NCBI GenBank assembly: GCA_050747245.1
Contig: JBOGNO010000006.1
Location: 182,006-246,005, forward strand
Reading direction: 5' to 3'
DNA length: 64,000 nt
Origin: JBOGNO01 sp050747245
GTDB lineage: Bacteria; Acidobacteriota; Terriglobia; Acidiferrales; UBA7541
The stretch's first letter is position 1. Every line of letters begins with the position of its first letter. A program made the position numbers and the translations under genes. Of this stretch, positions 15,572 to 23,786 are shown piece after piece. The notes under the pieces are model-generated. The model saw only the letters and a program-made list of their open reading frames with translations, did no database searches and was not told the origin of the DNA.

Positions 15572-16738
15572 TCACGCGCTCGCGAAGAGTGAAAGTATGC
15601 GCCTCGTACCCTCCGCGAATTGATCCTCAGGCGTAATAAGGCTCGCCACCAGATACCCATCGCGCGGGAAGTCGTAAAAATGCCCGGGATGAATCGAAAC
15701 GCCCTTCGATTGGATTAGGTCGATCGCCAGTTCTTCATCTGGACGCGTCGCGGGCACTTGCAGCACTGCATTCCATCCACCTTCAACTTTCATGCGGCTG
15801 CACACCTTTTGTGAGCTCAATTGCCTGTCCAGCTCCGCCAGATTTGTCCGCACTCGCCCCATCACTTGCTTCCGAAACCCTCCCCTCATTTCCAGAAATT
15901 CCGGAAGCGCCCATTGCACTGGAGCACTTAATGAAAGATATGTGTCCGCGATTACTTCGAGCAGCTCGAGCGCGGTCCTTCTCCATTTGTCCGGCCCGCT
16001 GGCGACGAGCCACGCCAGCTTCATCTGTGGCAATCCGGAGATCTTTGAAATCCCGCTCAGCGTAAATGTCAGCGCATCTGAGTCCCCCGCAAAGCTCGCC
16101 GGCGGTGTCCCTTCGAGCGCGAAATCTCGGAAGACTTCGTCTGCGATGATGGCTATCTCACGCTCCGCGCAGATGTCCGCGAGATCTTTTCTCTCGTGCG
16201 TTTTGCAGTATTGCCCCGTCGGATTGTTGGGATGAACGACGATGACGCCGCGCGTGCGCGCCGTAATTGCTTCTTCCAGCTTATGAAAGTCGATTTGCCA
16301 GCCGTGGTCGTACACCAGCGGATACCGCACCAGTCTCACGCTTTCAATACCGGTGAGAAATTCAAAAAGAGGATAGCTGGGCGCGGGAATCAGCAGCTCA
16401 TCGCCGGGATCACATATCGAGCGGAAAACGAATGAATATGCCTCGCTCGTGCTGCTGGTGAGGAAGATATTTCCCGCGTGAATATCGTGCCCGAATTCAG
16501 CGTAATAATCCGCCACGGCCTGGCGCGCCGTTTCGATTCCCCTGGGATCCGGCTGATATACGAGCGCTTCGGGCTTCGCGAGCGCCCGCAGAATCGCTTC
16601 TCTCTCATATTCGAATCCGCATTCCGTCGGATTCGAAACCGTCAAATCAATCAACGTTTTCCCGGCGGCCCGATGTTTTCGAAGGGCTTCGCTCAGGCGA
16701 TTTGGGCGGAGGTCCCAGTTGGTGCGTGCCGCGAACAA
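15572..16738 (-). CDS. Pyridoxal-phosphate aminotransferase, class I/II
   Basis: A 388-aa fold-type I aminotransferase. Motifs: 'SNPTECGFEYEREAILRALA' near the N-terminus, 'TSSTSEAYSFVFRSICDPGD' (PLP phosphate region), 'VVHPNNPTGQYC', 'IIADEVFRDFAL', and the Schiff-base Lys in 'SGISKISGLPQMKLAWL'. 'RPDEELAIDLIQSKGVSIHP' occurs near the C-terminus. Probable substrates are aspartate, alanine or aromatic amino acids; the exact one cannot be read from the sequence. It is monocistronic and converges on the tadE operon. Confidence 0.88.
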   Translation of the reverse strand: MFAARTNWDLRPNRLSEALRKHRAAGKTLIDLTVSNPTECGFEYEREAILRALAKPEALVYQPDPRGIETARQAVADYYAEFGHDIHAGNIFLTSSTSEAYSFVFRSICDPGDELLIPAPSYPLFEFLTGIESVRLVRYPLVYDHGWQIDFHKLEEAITARTRGVIVVHPNNPTGQYCKTHERKDLADICAEREIAIIADEVFRDFALEGTPPASFAGDSDALTFTLSGISKISGLPQMKLAWLVASGPDKWRRTALELLEVIADTYLSLSAPVQWALPEFLEMRGGFRKQVMGRVRTNLAELDRQLSSQKVCSRMKVEGGWNAVLQVPATRPDEELAIDLIQSKGVSIHPGHFYDFPRDGYLVASLITPEDQFAEGTRRILSLFASA

Positions 16739-16923
16739 TCTCGATATCTCCGTTCAAAACGAGGATTAGCAGGCTAACACGATTCAGCAACGAACCGAAT
16801 CTTCGCGGCTTCTGCCTCTACGCGCTAGTGTGCTAACATTAGAAGCGCAGAGCGCCCGCCGATTTGCATCTATCGTTCCGAGCCTGCGCGTCTTTTCAGC
16901 ACCTCCGAGGATGAACTAGCGGC

Positions 16924-18759
16924 ATGTCCAAGCCCGTTCGCAACATCGCCATCATCGCTCATGTGGACCATGGCAAGACCACTCTGGTCGACGCCATGCT
17001 CCGCCAGAGCGGTATTTTCCGCGAGAATCAGATCGTCGCCGAACGCGTCATGGATTCCAACGATCTGGAACGCGAGCGCGGCATCACAATCCTCGCGAAA
17101 AATACGGCGCTTTTCTACCGCGGCACGAAGATCAACATCGTCGATACCCCGGGCCACAGTGATTTCGGTGGGGAAGTCGAGCGCGCCCTGCGCATGGTCG
17201 ATGGCGTGCTTCTCCTCGTGGACGCCAGCGAAGGGCCGCTCCCGCAGACGCGTTACGTTCTGCAAAAAGCCCTCGCCGCTCATCTGCCTCCCGTCATCGT
17301 GCTCAATAAAATTGATCGCCCTGACGCGCGCATCAGCGAAGTTCTCGACGAAGTCTATGATCTCTTCATCGATCTCGACGCCACGGAAGACCAGCTTTCC
17401 TTTCCGGTGCTCTATACCAACGCCAAAACCGGCGTCGCTCATCGTGTTTTAGGCGACACTTCCTCGAATCTCGAACCTCTGTTCGAAACCATCGTCTCCG
17501 CCATCCCGGAGCCGGGCGGCAACCCTGGCGGCACGCTTCAAATTCAAGTCACCAATCTCGATTACAGTGATTTCCTCGGCCGCATCGCTATCGGCCGCGT
17601 GTTCAATGGAACGCTCCAGCGCGGCTCGGACGTCGGCATCGCCAAGCTCTCCGGTCAAATCAAGCCCACGAAAATCACCAAGCTCTTCACCTTTCGCGGT
17701 CTCGATCGCGATGAAGCCGAAACGGCGGAGTGCGGCGACATCTTGGCGATTGCCGGAGTCGAAGGCATTCAGATCGGCGAAACCATCACCGATCTCGAAA
17801 ATCCCGCACCCTGCGAGCGCCTTGTTATTGACGAGCCAACACTCGCCATGATCTTCACCGTTAACACTTCTCCCACCGCAGGCCGCGAAGGCAGCTTTGT
17901 CACTTCACGCGATCTGCGCGACCGCTTGGCGAAGGAGCTTCTCACCAACGTCTCCATCACCGTCGAAGATACCGATACACCGGAATCTTTCCGTGTCCTC
18001 GGTCGCGGCGAATTGCAGCTCGCCATTCTCATTGAGACCATGCGCCGTGAAGGCTATGAGCTCATGGTCGGCAAGCCGGAAATTGTTCTGCGCACGGAGA
18101 ACGGCCGTCGTCTCGAGCCCACCGAGCTGCTTGTGGTGGACTGTCCGGAATCCTATGTCGGAGTGGTGATGGAAACCCTCGGCAACCGTCGCGGCGAGCT
18201 TGCCAAAATGGTGAATCACGGCTCCGGCCGCGTGCGCATGGAATTCAAGATTCCTTCGCGCGGTCTCATCGGCCTCCGCGGCCAGCTTCTCACCGACACG
18301 CGCGGCACCGCCTTGCTCCACTCGCTCTTCGATGGCTGGACCGAATACGCGGGCGAGCTCGCCTCTCGTTCCACCGGCGCCCTAGTCGCCGACCGCGCCG
18401 GCAAATCCACTGCCTTCGCCATCTGGAATCTTCAGGAACGCGGCGAAATGTTTGTCGGCCCGGGCGAAGAAGTGTACGAAGGCATGATTGTCGGCGAGAA
18501 TTCCCGCGAAGCCGACATGGACGTGAACATCACGAAAGAAAAAAAGCAGACCAACATGCGCGCGTCCTCCGCCGATGAAGCCATCCGCCTTGTCCCTCAC
18601 CGCGTACTCACTCTCGAGATGGCCATCGAATTCATCGCCGAAGACGAATTCGTCGAAGTCACCCCCAAATCCACGCGCCTCCGCAAGAAAGTGCTCGACC
18701 CCAAGCGCCGCCCTCGCCGCTGGCAGCAAGTCCGCGCCAGCGCCGACGCCACCGCCTGA
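16924..18759 (+). CDS. typA: Ribosome-associated GTPase TypA/BipA
   Basis: A 611-aa translational GTPase. G1 'AHVDHGKTTLVDAML' at residue 12, switch region 'ERGITILAKNTA', G3 'VDTPGHSDFGGEVER', G4 'NKIDRPDAR', then EF-G-like domains II, III and V and the BipA-specific C-terminal domain ('RSTGALVADRAGKSTAFAIW', 'PGEEVYEGMIVGENSRE'). It acts on the ribosome in large-subunit assembly and stress adaptation. Full length for the family. It is divergent from the aminotransferase. Confidence 0.97.
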   Translation: MSKPVRNIAIIAHVDHGKTTLVDAMLRQSGIFRENQIVAERVMDSNDLERERGITILAKNTALFYRGTKINIVDTPGHSDFGGEVERALRMVDGVLLLVDASEGPLPQTRYVLQKALAAHLPPVIVLNKIDRPDARISEVLDEVYDLFIDLDATEDQLSFPVLYTNAKTGVAHRVLGDTSSNLEPLFETIVSAIPEPGGNPGGTLQIQVTNLDYSDFLGRIAIGRVFNGTLQRGSDVGIAKLSGQIKPTKITKLFTFRGLDRDEAETAECGDILAIAGVEGIQIGETITDLENPAPCERLVIDEPTLAMIFTVNTSPTAGREGSFVTSRDLRDRLAKELLTNVSITVEDTDTPESFRVLGRGELQLAILIETMRREGYELMVGKPEIVLRTENGRRLEPTELLVVDCPESYVGVVMETLGNRRGELAKMVNHGSGRVRMEFKIPSRGLIGLRGQLLTDTRGTALLHSLFDGWTEYAGELASRSTGALVADRAGKSTAFAIWNLQERGEMFVGPGEEVYEGMIVGENSREADMDVNITKEKKQTNMRASSADEAIRLVPHRVLTLEMAIEFIAEDEFVEVTPKSTRLRKKVLDPKRRPRRWQQVRASADATA

Positions 18760-18894
18760 ACCTTCACGCCACCGGGAGCATTGGCGCTTTCACAACCGAT
18801 TCCCCCATGCCTGTTGTCGCGCCACGTATCGAGCAGCGAAACTAGATAATGCAGCAAGGGTGACTTGCAATCGCCCTGTGCCTGCAATCTGGGC

Positions 18895-21003
18895 ATGCAC
18901 CCCGAATCAAACGTCCAAGTTGTCGAAGACGCCGCCTCCGTCGCCGCGGCTGAGCTAGGGCCTGCATCGCTCTCCCCATCTGCTTCTCCAGTTTCGGCTT
19001 CGCGTGCCAACCGGTGGCTTGCTTCCGCGCGCTTCCTTCTCGCCTGGTTTTTCCCGGCCCTCCTCGGTTTCTACTTGAAGTGGTATTCCATGGTGGATCA
19101 ACACGGATTCGAAAAGGTTTCCCGCTCCATGGGCCTTCCGTCGCTCAATTTGTCCCAGCGGCTCAGTTTCTTTCGCGGCGAAATTCTCGTTGGATTCCTG
19201 ATCGTTCCTTTGGTTCTTCTTTTTCTGAACCGATTTCTTGGGCGCTTCTGGAGCGCCATTCTCACGGGAGCCTTCGCGTGCGGCAGCGTGCTTCTGCTGG
19301 TCATTCAGCTTCGGGCCCTCAACGAAGTGGGCCGCTACATCTCGCTGAATCTGATCCTCACCGCCCTCAGTTGGGGATGGCATGAACCGGGCGCGAACGT
19401 AGGCTATCTTGCGGCTCGCCAACTTCTCCTCCCCGCCTGTGCCCTCGTCGCCGCGATACTTGCTGTTATCTGGGCCGCGAAATCTCATCGCCGCGCAGCG
19501 GCTGGTTCCCCTAAACATTGGAAAACCGCGGTTGAACTCTATCTCTTAGTGATTTTTGTGCTTCTAGTTGCAGGATGGCGAGCCGGCGTTCCCAGTTCTC
19601 CCTTTCACGAAAGCACTTTTGTGCGCGCTGTCACTTCGCTTTGGAACGAAAGCGTGGTCGATACGGGAGAATTTTCCGCCTTCGATTTCGAGCACCTCAC
19701 GAGAGTTGACTCGACGAGCGCTCCCGTGCTTTCACGCTCCGAGCTCCTCGCGCGCTATCGCGATTTCGTTCACGCCCCCGCGCCCCAGGCCGACCCGCGC
19801 TATTTTGCAAAGGAGCGCGGCGCGAACGTCCTGTTCATTGCTCTGGAGACTACGCCTGACTATTTTCTTCCGGCCGATGATTCCATGGAGCAATTTCCGA
19901 ATCTTGCTCGCTTGCGCGCGCAATCCTTCGTTGGCGAGCGCCACTACACTGTATTTCCCATCACGCGCGCCGCTTTGTTTTCCGTTTTTAGCGGCTGGTA
20001 TCCCGAGGATCGCATGCCCGGCGTCTGGGGATTTCCTGACGGCGATTCTCCGCCGGATTTTCTCAAGCGGCTTTCATCCGACGGATACGATACGGAAGTT
20101 TTCTCGCCGGTCCGTTATTACGGCGAACTCGACGAATCCCTCTTTCGCACTGTCGGTTTCGGCCAGCAATTTGTTCCGGACTCCGCTCCGAAAGGCTATT
20201 CCGTCGGAACGAACTGGAGACAGGCGCGCATCACCGCGGATACCGATACGGTTCATTTACTCGAACGCGAGATTCAGCGCTCCATCGATGGCAATCACAA
20301 ATTCGCCTTCGCGTTTCTTCCGCAGGTGAGTCATCAGCCTTACCCGGACGCCTGGCCCGCCGACAGCACCGAAAACCTCCGCGAACGCGCCCGCGCCATG
20401 CTCGCCATGCAGGACAAATGGTTGGGCGAAGTCCTCGATCTTCTGCAGAAGCGCGGCCAGCTCGACAAGACCATCATCGTGGTCTTGGGAGATCACGGCA
20501 CGCGTTCGCGGCGTGAGAATCCATATCTCCGCTGGGGAACGATTGACGAAACTGCCTTCCATGTGCCGCTGTTGATTTATGCTCCGCGCGCCCTCTTCGA
20601 GACGCAGAGGATTCCGTGGCTCACCTCGCACATTGACGTCGTCCCCACCGTTCTGGATCTCTTGGGAGAAAAAGCAGCGCGAGAAAATGAGCAGGGAACT
20701 GCCGTCTGGAATCCCGCCCTCGCCGATCGCACCACTTTTTTCTTCGCCGGGCCGGTTTTCGGAGCGGATGGCTACCAATCCGACGGAAAATTCTTCATGT
20801 GGCATTATCTTTCGGATTCCGTGTACGTGAATTCACAGGCCGTCTTCGATACCAGCGATATTGTCCCGCGGCAATCCCCGGTTGCGCGCGACGTTACGTT
20901 CCATCTCGCCACCATAATCGCGCTCGAAAAAGCATGGCACGTGCAATTCGCCGCGCCCGCCGCCAACGGCGCAAACCCCCACCCCGCCTCACTCCAGCGC
21001 TGA
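18895..21003 (+). CDS. LTA-synthase-like sulfatase-fold membrane enzyme
   Basis: About 702 aa from the ATG at 18895; a TTG start at 18865 is possible. There are five hydrophobic segments within residues about 45-240, then an extracytoplasmic alkaline-phosphatase/sulfatase domain. Motifs: 'GANVLFIALETTPDYFLPAD' (metal-binding Glu), 'FPITRAALFSVFSGWYPEDR' (candidate nucleophile Thr in ITRA), 'FLPQVSHQPYPD', and 'VVLGDHGTRSRRE' (metal-binding DH). This is the LtaS/OpgB/MdoB superfamily. In a diderm it more likely transfers phosphoglycerol or phosphoethanolamine to a glycan or lipid than makes LTA. Substrate unknown. Confidence 0.85.
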   Translation: MHPESNVQVVEDAASVAAAELGPASLSPSASPVSASRANRWLASARFLLAWFFPALLGFYLKWYSMVDQHGFEKVSRSMGLPSLNLSQRLSFFRGEILVGFLIVPLVLLFLNRFLGRFWSAILTGAFACGSVLLLVIQLRALNEVGRYISLNLILTALSWGWHEPGANVGYLAARQLLLPACALVAAILAVIWAAKSHRRAAAGSPKHWKTAVELYLLVIFVLLVAGWRAGVPSSPFHESTFVRAVTSLWNESVVDTGEFSAFDFEHLTRVDSTSAPVLSRSELLARYRDFVHAPAPQADPRYFAKERGANVLFIALETTPDYFLPADDSMEQFPNLARLRAQSFVGERHYTVFPITRAALFSVFSGWYPEDRMPGVWGFPDGDSPPDFLKRLSSDGYDTEVFSPVRYYGELDESLFRTVGFGQQFVPDSAPKGYSVGTNWRQARITADTDTVHLLEREIQRSIDGNHKFAFAFLPQVSHQPYPDAWPADSTENLRERARAMLAMQDKWLGEVLDLLQKRGQLDKTIIVVLGDHGTRSRRENPYLRWGTIDETAFHVPLLIYAPRALFETQRIPWLTSHIDVVPTVLDLLGEKAARENEQGTAVWNPALADRTTFFFAGPVFGADGYQSDGKFFMWHYLSDSVYVNSQAVFDTSDIVPRQSPVARDVTFHLATIIALEKAWHVQFAAPAANGANPHPASLQR

Positions 21004-21021
21004 ACTCACCTTCAGATGTCG

Positions 21022-22704
21022 TCAATTCTTTTGATTCGGGGCAGGGAGTGCGCTCAGCGGGATCGTCAGTGACCCGATGGATTCCGAATTTACATCTCGC
21101 GCGATAATGCGCAGTTCCGTTGCGCCAGCTTCGAGCTCCACTTCCGTGCTTACGTACAATCCTTCGCGCATCACTTTGTCGTGTGTTTCCGGAAGCAGTC
21201 GCAGGCTTAGAGTGCGGTCAGTCACTTTGGCTACACTTCCGTCAGGATTTCTCAGCACGTAGAAAAAATCGATCGCTCCGTTCCATTGTTCCTGCTCCTC
21301 TTCCAGGCGCAGCGCGTGCGGGTCGAGCTGCATCAACAATTTGATCTTGCGCGTTGGGGCATCTTCCACAACCTCAGCTTTGGCGCGCAGTGGGATCCCT
21401 GTGGAATCTAGCGGATTGAACGCCGTCTTCAACAGCTCGATGCGGCGTTCGGTGAAATCCTTGCTTTGATCAGGAAGAGCGAAGTATCCCTCTCGAGTGC
21501 GAACTTCCGTTCCTGGCCGCTTCACTTCCACCCTCACCTTCCGGAACTTCCCGTCCCATGCGATGCCCTCCGGAGAATACCCCAGTAAATAACTGTCGCT
21601 GGAATCGTCAATCGCGCGGCGGATCGCGCGGCGGATGTCGTTTTCGTTGTGAAATGCGATCCCGCCCGTGCGTTTGGCTAGGAAATCCATCGTCGAATCG
21701 TTATCCGCGCCCGTAAACATGTTTACCGCACTGGGCTCCAGAGCGTAGACCTCTCCAGGCCCTCCCCTTATCGCCGTTGGTGGCGCAAGCATCCCGTGGG
21801 CATCCACGGGATATACCGCCATATTGGCTTTTTCAAGCGCCCGCGCCGCGCGCTCGACCTCAAGGAAATAGGCCTGTCCTGCGCTCGAAGGGAACTGGCG
21901 ACCCCCGAATTTGTGAAATCCCATGTACAACGGGAATCCGTCGGAAACCCAGACGAGGTTTTTTCGCCCAGGCAGGCCCGCGAGATGGTCGGCGATTGCT
22001 TCCATGGCCTGTACCGTAAACAAGATCTTGTTGCCTGTTTTTGCTTCCAGGATTGCCTGACGTGACTCTTCAAAGAGCATGTTCAGTCCGCGAAAACGCG
22101 AGTTGGCTGGTTGATAGGGATCATCCATATCAGAAAGAGGCACACCTTTGTAAGTGTCCAGAGCTTTCAAAAGCTCCGCGGCGTTGTCGGTGAAGTCATA
22201 GAGAACTCTCAACTGTGTGCCGAGGGCGTATAGAGCAACGCGATCATTGGGTTGCAGTTGCTTTAGGAACTTGATGATTTGTTGCCGGGCGAATGCCCGG
22301 TCCTCAAACTTCGAGTTCAGCCCGTCAAGAAGAATGACGTTGTAATTGGAAGATGCGCCGCTTTGCAATTCGTTCAGATTCGTGAAGAATCCGAGCGTCG
22401 TCGGCCCCGCCTCCGGCGATGGCGGCTGCTGTTTTTCCTCAAGGAAGAATCGGATGTCTTGTTGCTTCCCCTCGTCTTTCACTATGAAGTCGTCGCGCGT
22501 CAGGCCGGTTATACAATTCCCCTTCTTGTTATGAACAACCACGCTCATTTCTACAACCCGCGTGGTCGTGCGCAAGACGGCTGCTGGTTGCTTCGGAGTT
22601 TGTTGCTGCGATGGCGATGTCGTCTGCTGTTGGCGCCCCGTTGGTACTGCAACGATCGCGCCGAGGCAAGATAACAATGCGATTGGCAACGTACGCTGCA
22701 GCAT
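21022..22704 (-). CDS. VWFA-related acidobacterial domain protein, exported
   Basis: A 560-aa protein with a signal peptide (about residues 1-22) and a Gln/Pro-rich linker. The VWFA-like domain has 'VVEMSVVVHNKKGNCITGLT' and 'DFIVKDEGKQQDIRFF', the MIDAS-like 'VILLDGLNSKFEDR', and 'NDRVALYALGTQLRVLYDFT'. The region 'GYSPEGIAWDGKFRKVRVEV' followed by 'VRTREGYFA' is the hallmark of the acidobacterial VWFA family, present in many copies per genome. The canonical DxSxS is DGLNS, so metal binding may be altered. Function unknown; probably extracytoplasmic. Confidence 0.9.
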   Translation of the reverse strand: MLQRTLPIALLSCLGAIVAVPTGRQQQTTSPSQQQTPKQPAAVLRTTTRVVEMSVVVHNKKGNCITGLTRDDFIVKDEGKQQDIRFFLEEKQQPPSPEAGPTTLGFFTNLNELQSGASSNYNVILLDGLNSKFEDRAFARQQIIKFLKQLQPNDRVALYALGTQLRVLYDFTDNAAELLKALDTYKGVPLSDMDDPYQPANSRFRGLNMLFEESRQAILEAKTGNKILFTVQAMEAIADHLAGLPGRKNLVWVSDGFPLYMGFHKFGGRQFPSSAGQAYFLEVERAARALEKANMAVYPVDAHGMLAPPTAIRGGPGEVYALEPSAVNMFTGADNDSTMDFLAKRTGGIAFHNENDIRRAIRRAIDDSSDSYLLGYSPEGIAWDGKFRKVRVEVKRPGTEVRTREGYFALPDQSKDFTERRIELLKTAFNPLDSTGIPLRAKAEVVEDAPTRKIKLLMQLDPHALRLEEEQEQWNGAIDFFYVLRNPDGSVAKVTDRTLSLRLLPETHDKVMREGLYVSTEVELEAGATELRIIARDVNSESIGSLTIPLSALPAPNQKN

Positions 22705-22898
22705 GGAGGTAATCTCTCTTGAAGTGTACTGCGAATTGACTCACCCTGCCAGCGGCATGTCCCCAATGATTTTCTTGGTACTGTAACTTTACTTTCACGG
22801 TAAGGCATGCTATCTTGGAAAAACGATTGCGGATACCGCATTCGCCGAAGGGCGGGGCATCAGTCTCGCCTTTCAGGTTTTTATGGCCCCAAAATGAG

Positions 22899-22914
22899 TT
22901 CTAATCGAGACACA
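22899..22914 (+). repeat. Short direct copy of the TCTAATCGAGACA repeat core
   Basis: TTCTAATCGAGACACA is a partial copy of the end of the longer repeat at 22924-22984, 68 bp downstream in the same orientation. A third copy lies inverted at 26385-26397. Confidence 0.6.
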
Positions 22915-22923
22915 GTCAGAAAC

Positions 22924-22984
22924 AAGATTAGGCCTAAGTCATTGAAAACAAAGGGAGGCCGCAAAGTCTAATCGAGACACAAAC
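22924..22984 (+). repeat. Inverted repeat, left copy
   Basis: This about 60-bp block contains, in order, TAGGCCTA, CATTGAAAACAAAGG, GAGGCC and TCTAATCGAGACA. The same four modules in the same order and nearly the same spacing occur on the minus strand at 26383-26446. The pair encloses 3.4 kb. It resembles a dispersed intergenic repeat or an element boundary. Confidence 0.75.
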
Positions 22985-23030
22985 ACGAGTTAGAAAACCC
23001 CCTGTCAGCCCTGTTTCTGACCGTTTGATG

Positions 23031-23084
23031 GCCGGTAACGGACGCCCAGGCTGCGTCCCGGCGAGTAGGGGGTCTTGGTGACCC
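23031..23084 (+). ncRNA. Hairpin-rich leader or candidate structured RNA
   Basis: Two stable hairpins lie in tandem between the left inverted repeat and the exported-protein gene at 23313. The first is GCCG (23031-23034), GGACGC (23040-23045), loop CCAGGCT, GCGTCC (23053-23058), CGGC (23059-23062): a nested 6+4-bp stem with a 5-nt bulge. The second is GGGTC (23070-23074), loop TTGGT, GACCC (23080-23084). GC-rich sequence continues to about 23135. No ORF here looks real. It may be a cis-regulatory leader, a small RNA or part of a repeat; the strand is assumed from the downstream gene. It does not match riboswitches I can recognise. Confidence 0.35.
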
Positions 23085-23312
23085 TTCTGTCCTGTCGAGT
23101 AACGAGGCCGGCGGAACAGGCCCGGAGGGCGCTGGGAAAATAGCGACACCAACGCTGAGCTCGCTTGGCGGGAACTGTTGATAGGTGCATCCTAAAATAT
23201 GTGCCGCGCATCTTTTGAAATGGGAGAGTTTTTGAGTCTTCGTTCGTGTGCTGTTCAATTGTTGGGGAAGGATTCCTCTGGCTCTCATAAACTTATGAAT
23301 CTGGAGAGGACT

Positions 23313-23786
23313 ATGAACCCACGAAGATTTTCCTCTGGCCACCTTCTACGGCGTTCGATGCCCGATTTGCTTGTTCTTATCTTGCTAGCCATGGCGGGGT
23401 CGCTCGCCTGGGCGCAGCAATCTCAGCAGATGACGGCAAGATTGCAGGCCGCTCGGTACAACAAATCCACCGAAGTCACGATGCTCGGAACCCTTCAAGC
23501 GATTCAAGTGCAAAAGGATGTCGCCAAACTCCGCGGAACTTATCTCCTAGTTCAGTCCATCCCCCTCACTCTCGAAGTGCACATGGGCATGCAGACCCCA
23601 AAGAGCATTCCGTTCAGTGTCGGCGACACGTTGCAGATAACCGGGTCACTCGTGCAGATTGACGGACGCCAGATCCTCCTCGCAAGGGAGGTGCGCTCTT
23701 CCAGTCAGATGGTTCTCGTAAGAAACGGAAATGGAATCGCCGCACGGCCAAACAGCTCCGACACCACGCAGGGAGGACAGCAATGA
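23313..23786 (+). CDS. Exported protein of unknown function
   Basis: Chosen start: ATG at 23313, preceded by GGAGAGGA (157 aa). Signal peptide: basic 'MNPRRFSSGHLLRRSMP', hydrophobic 'DLLVLILLAMAGSLAWA', likely cleavage before QQS. The mature part (about 120 aa) has alternating beta-like segments ('TEVTMLGTLQAIQVQKDV', 'TYLLVQSIPLTLEVHMG', 'VGDTLQITGSLVQIDGRQIL', 'LAREVRSS'), suggesting a small OB-like beta barrel as in DUF5666-type proteins. It is translationally coupled (ATGA) to the lipoprotein at 23783, so the two probably act together at the envelope. Confidence 0.75.
   Translation: MNPRRFSSGHLLRRSMPDLLVLILLAMAGSLAWAQQSQQMTARLQAARYNKSTEVTMLGTLQAIQVQKDVAKLRGTYLLVQSIPLTLEVHMGMQTPKSIPFSVGDTLQITGSLVQIDGRQILLAREVRSSSQMVLVRNGNGIAARPNSSDTTQGGQQ

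Noticed and set aside
19568..20329. A 253-codon plus-strand frame inside the LTA-synthase-like gene
   Set aside because: Frame-shifted shadow of the sulfatase domain; composition is Arg/Ser-rich, as expected for a GC-rich shadow frame.
22934..23152. A minus-strand ORF ending VSIRLCGLPLFSMT and a plus-strand ORF at 26227-26430 ending VSIRIGLPPLFSMS
   Set aside because: The similar peptide ends come from the inverted DNA repeat at both sites, not from a shared protein. Neither ORF has other coding signs.
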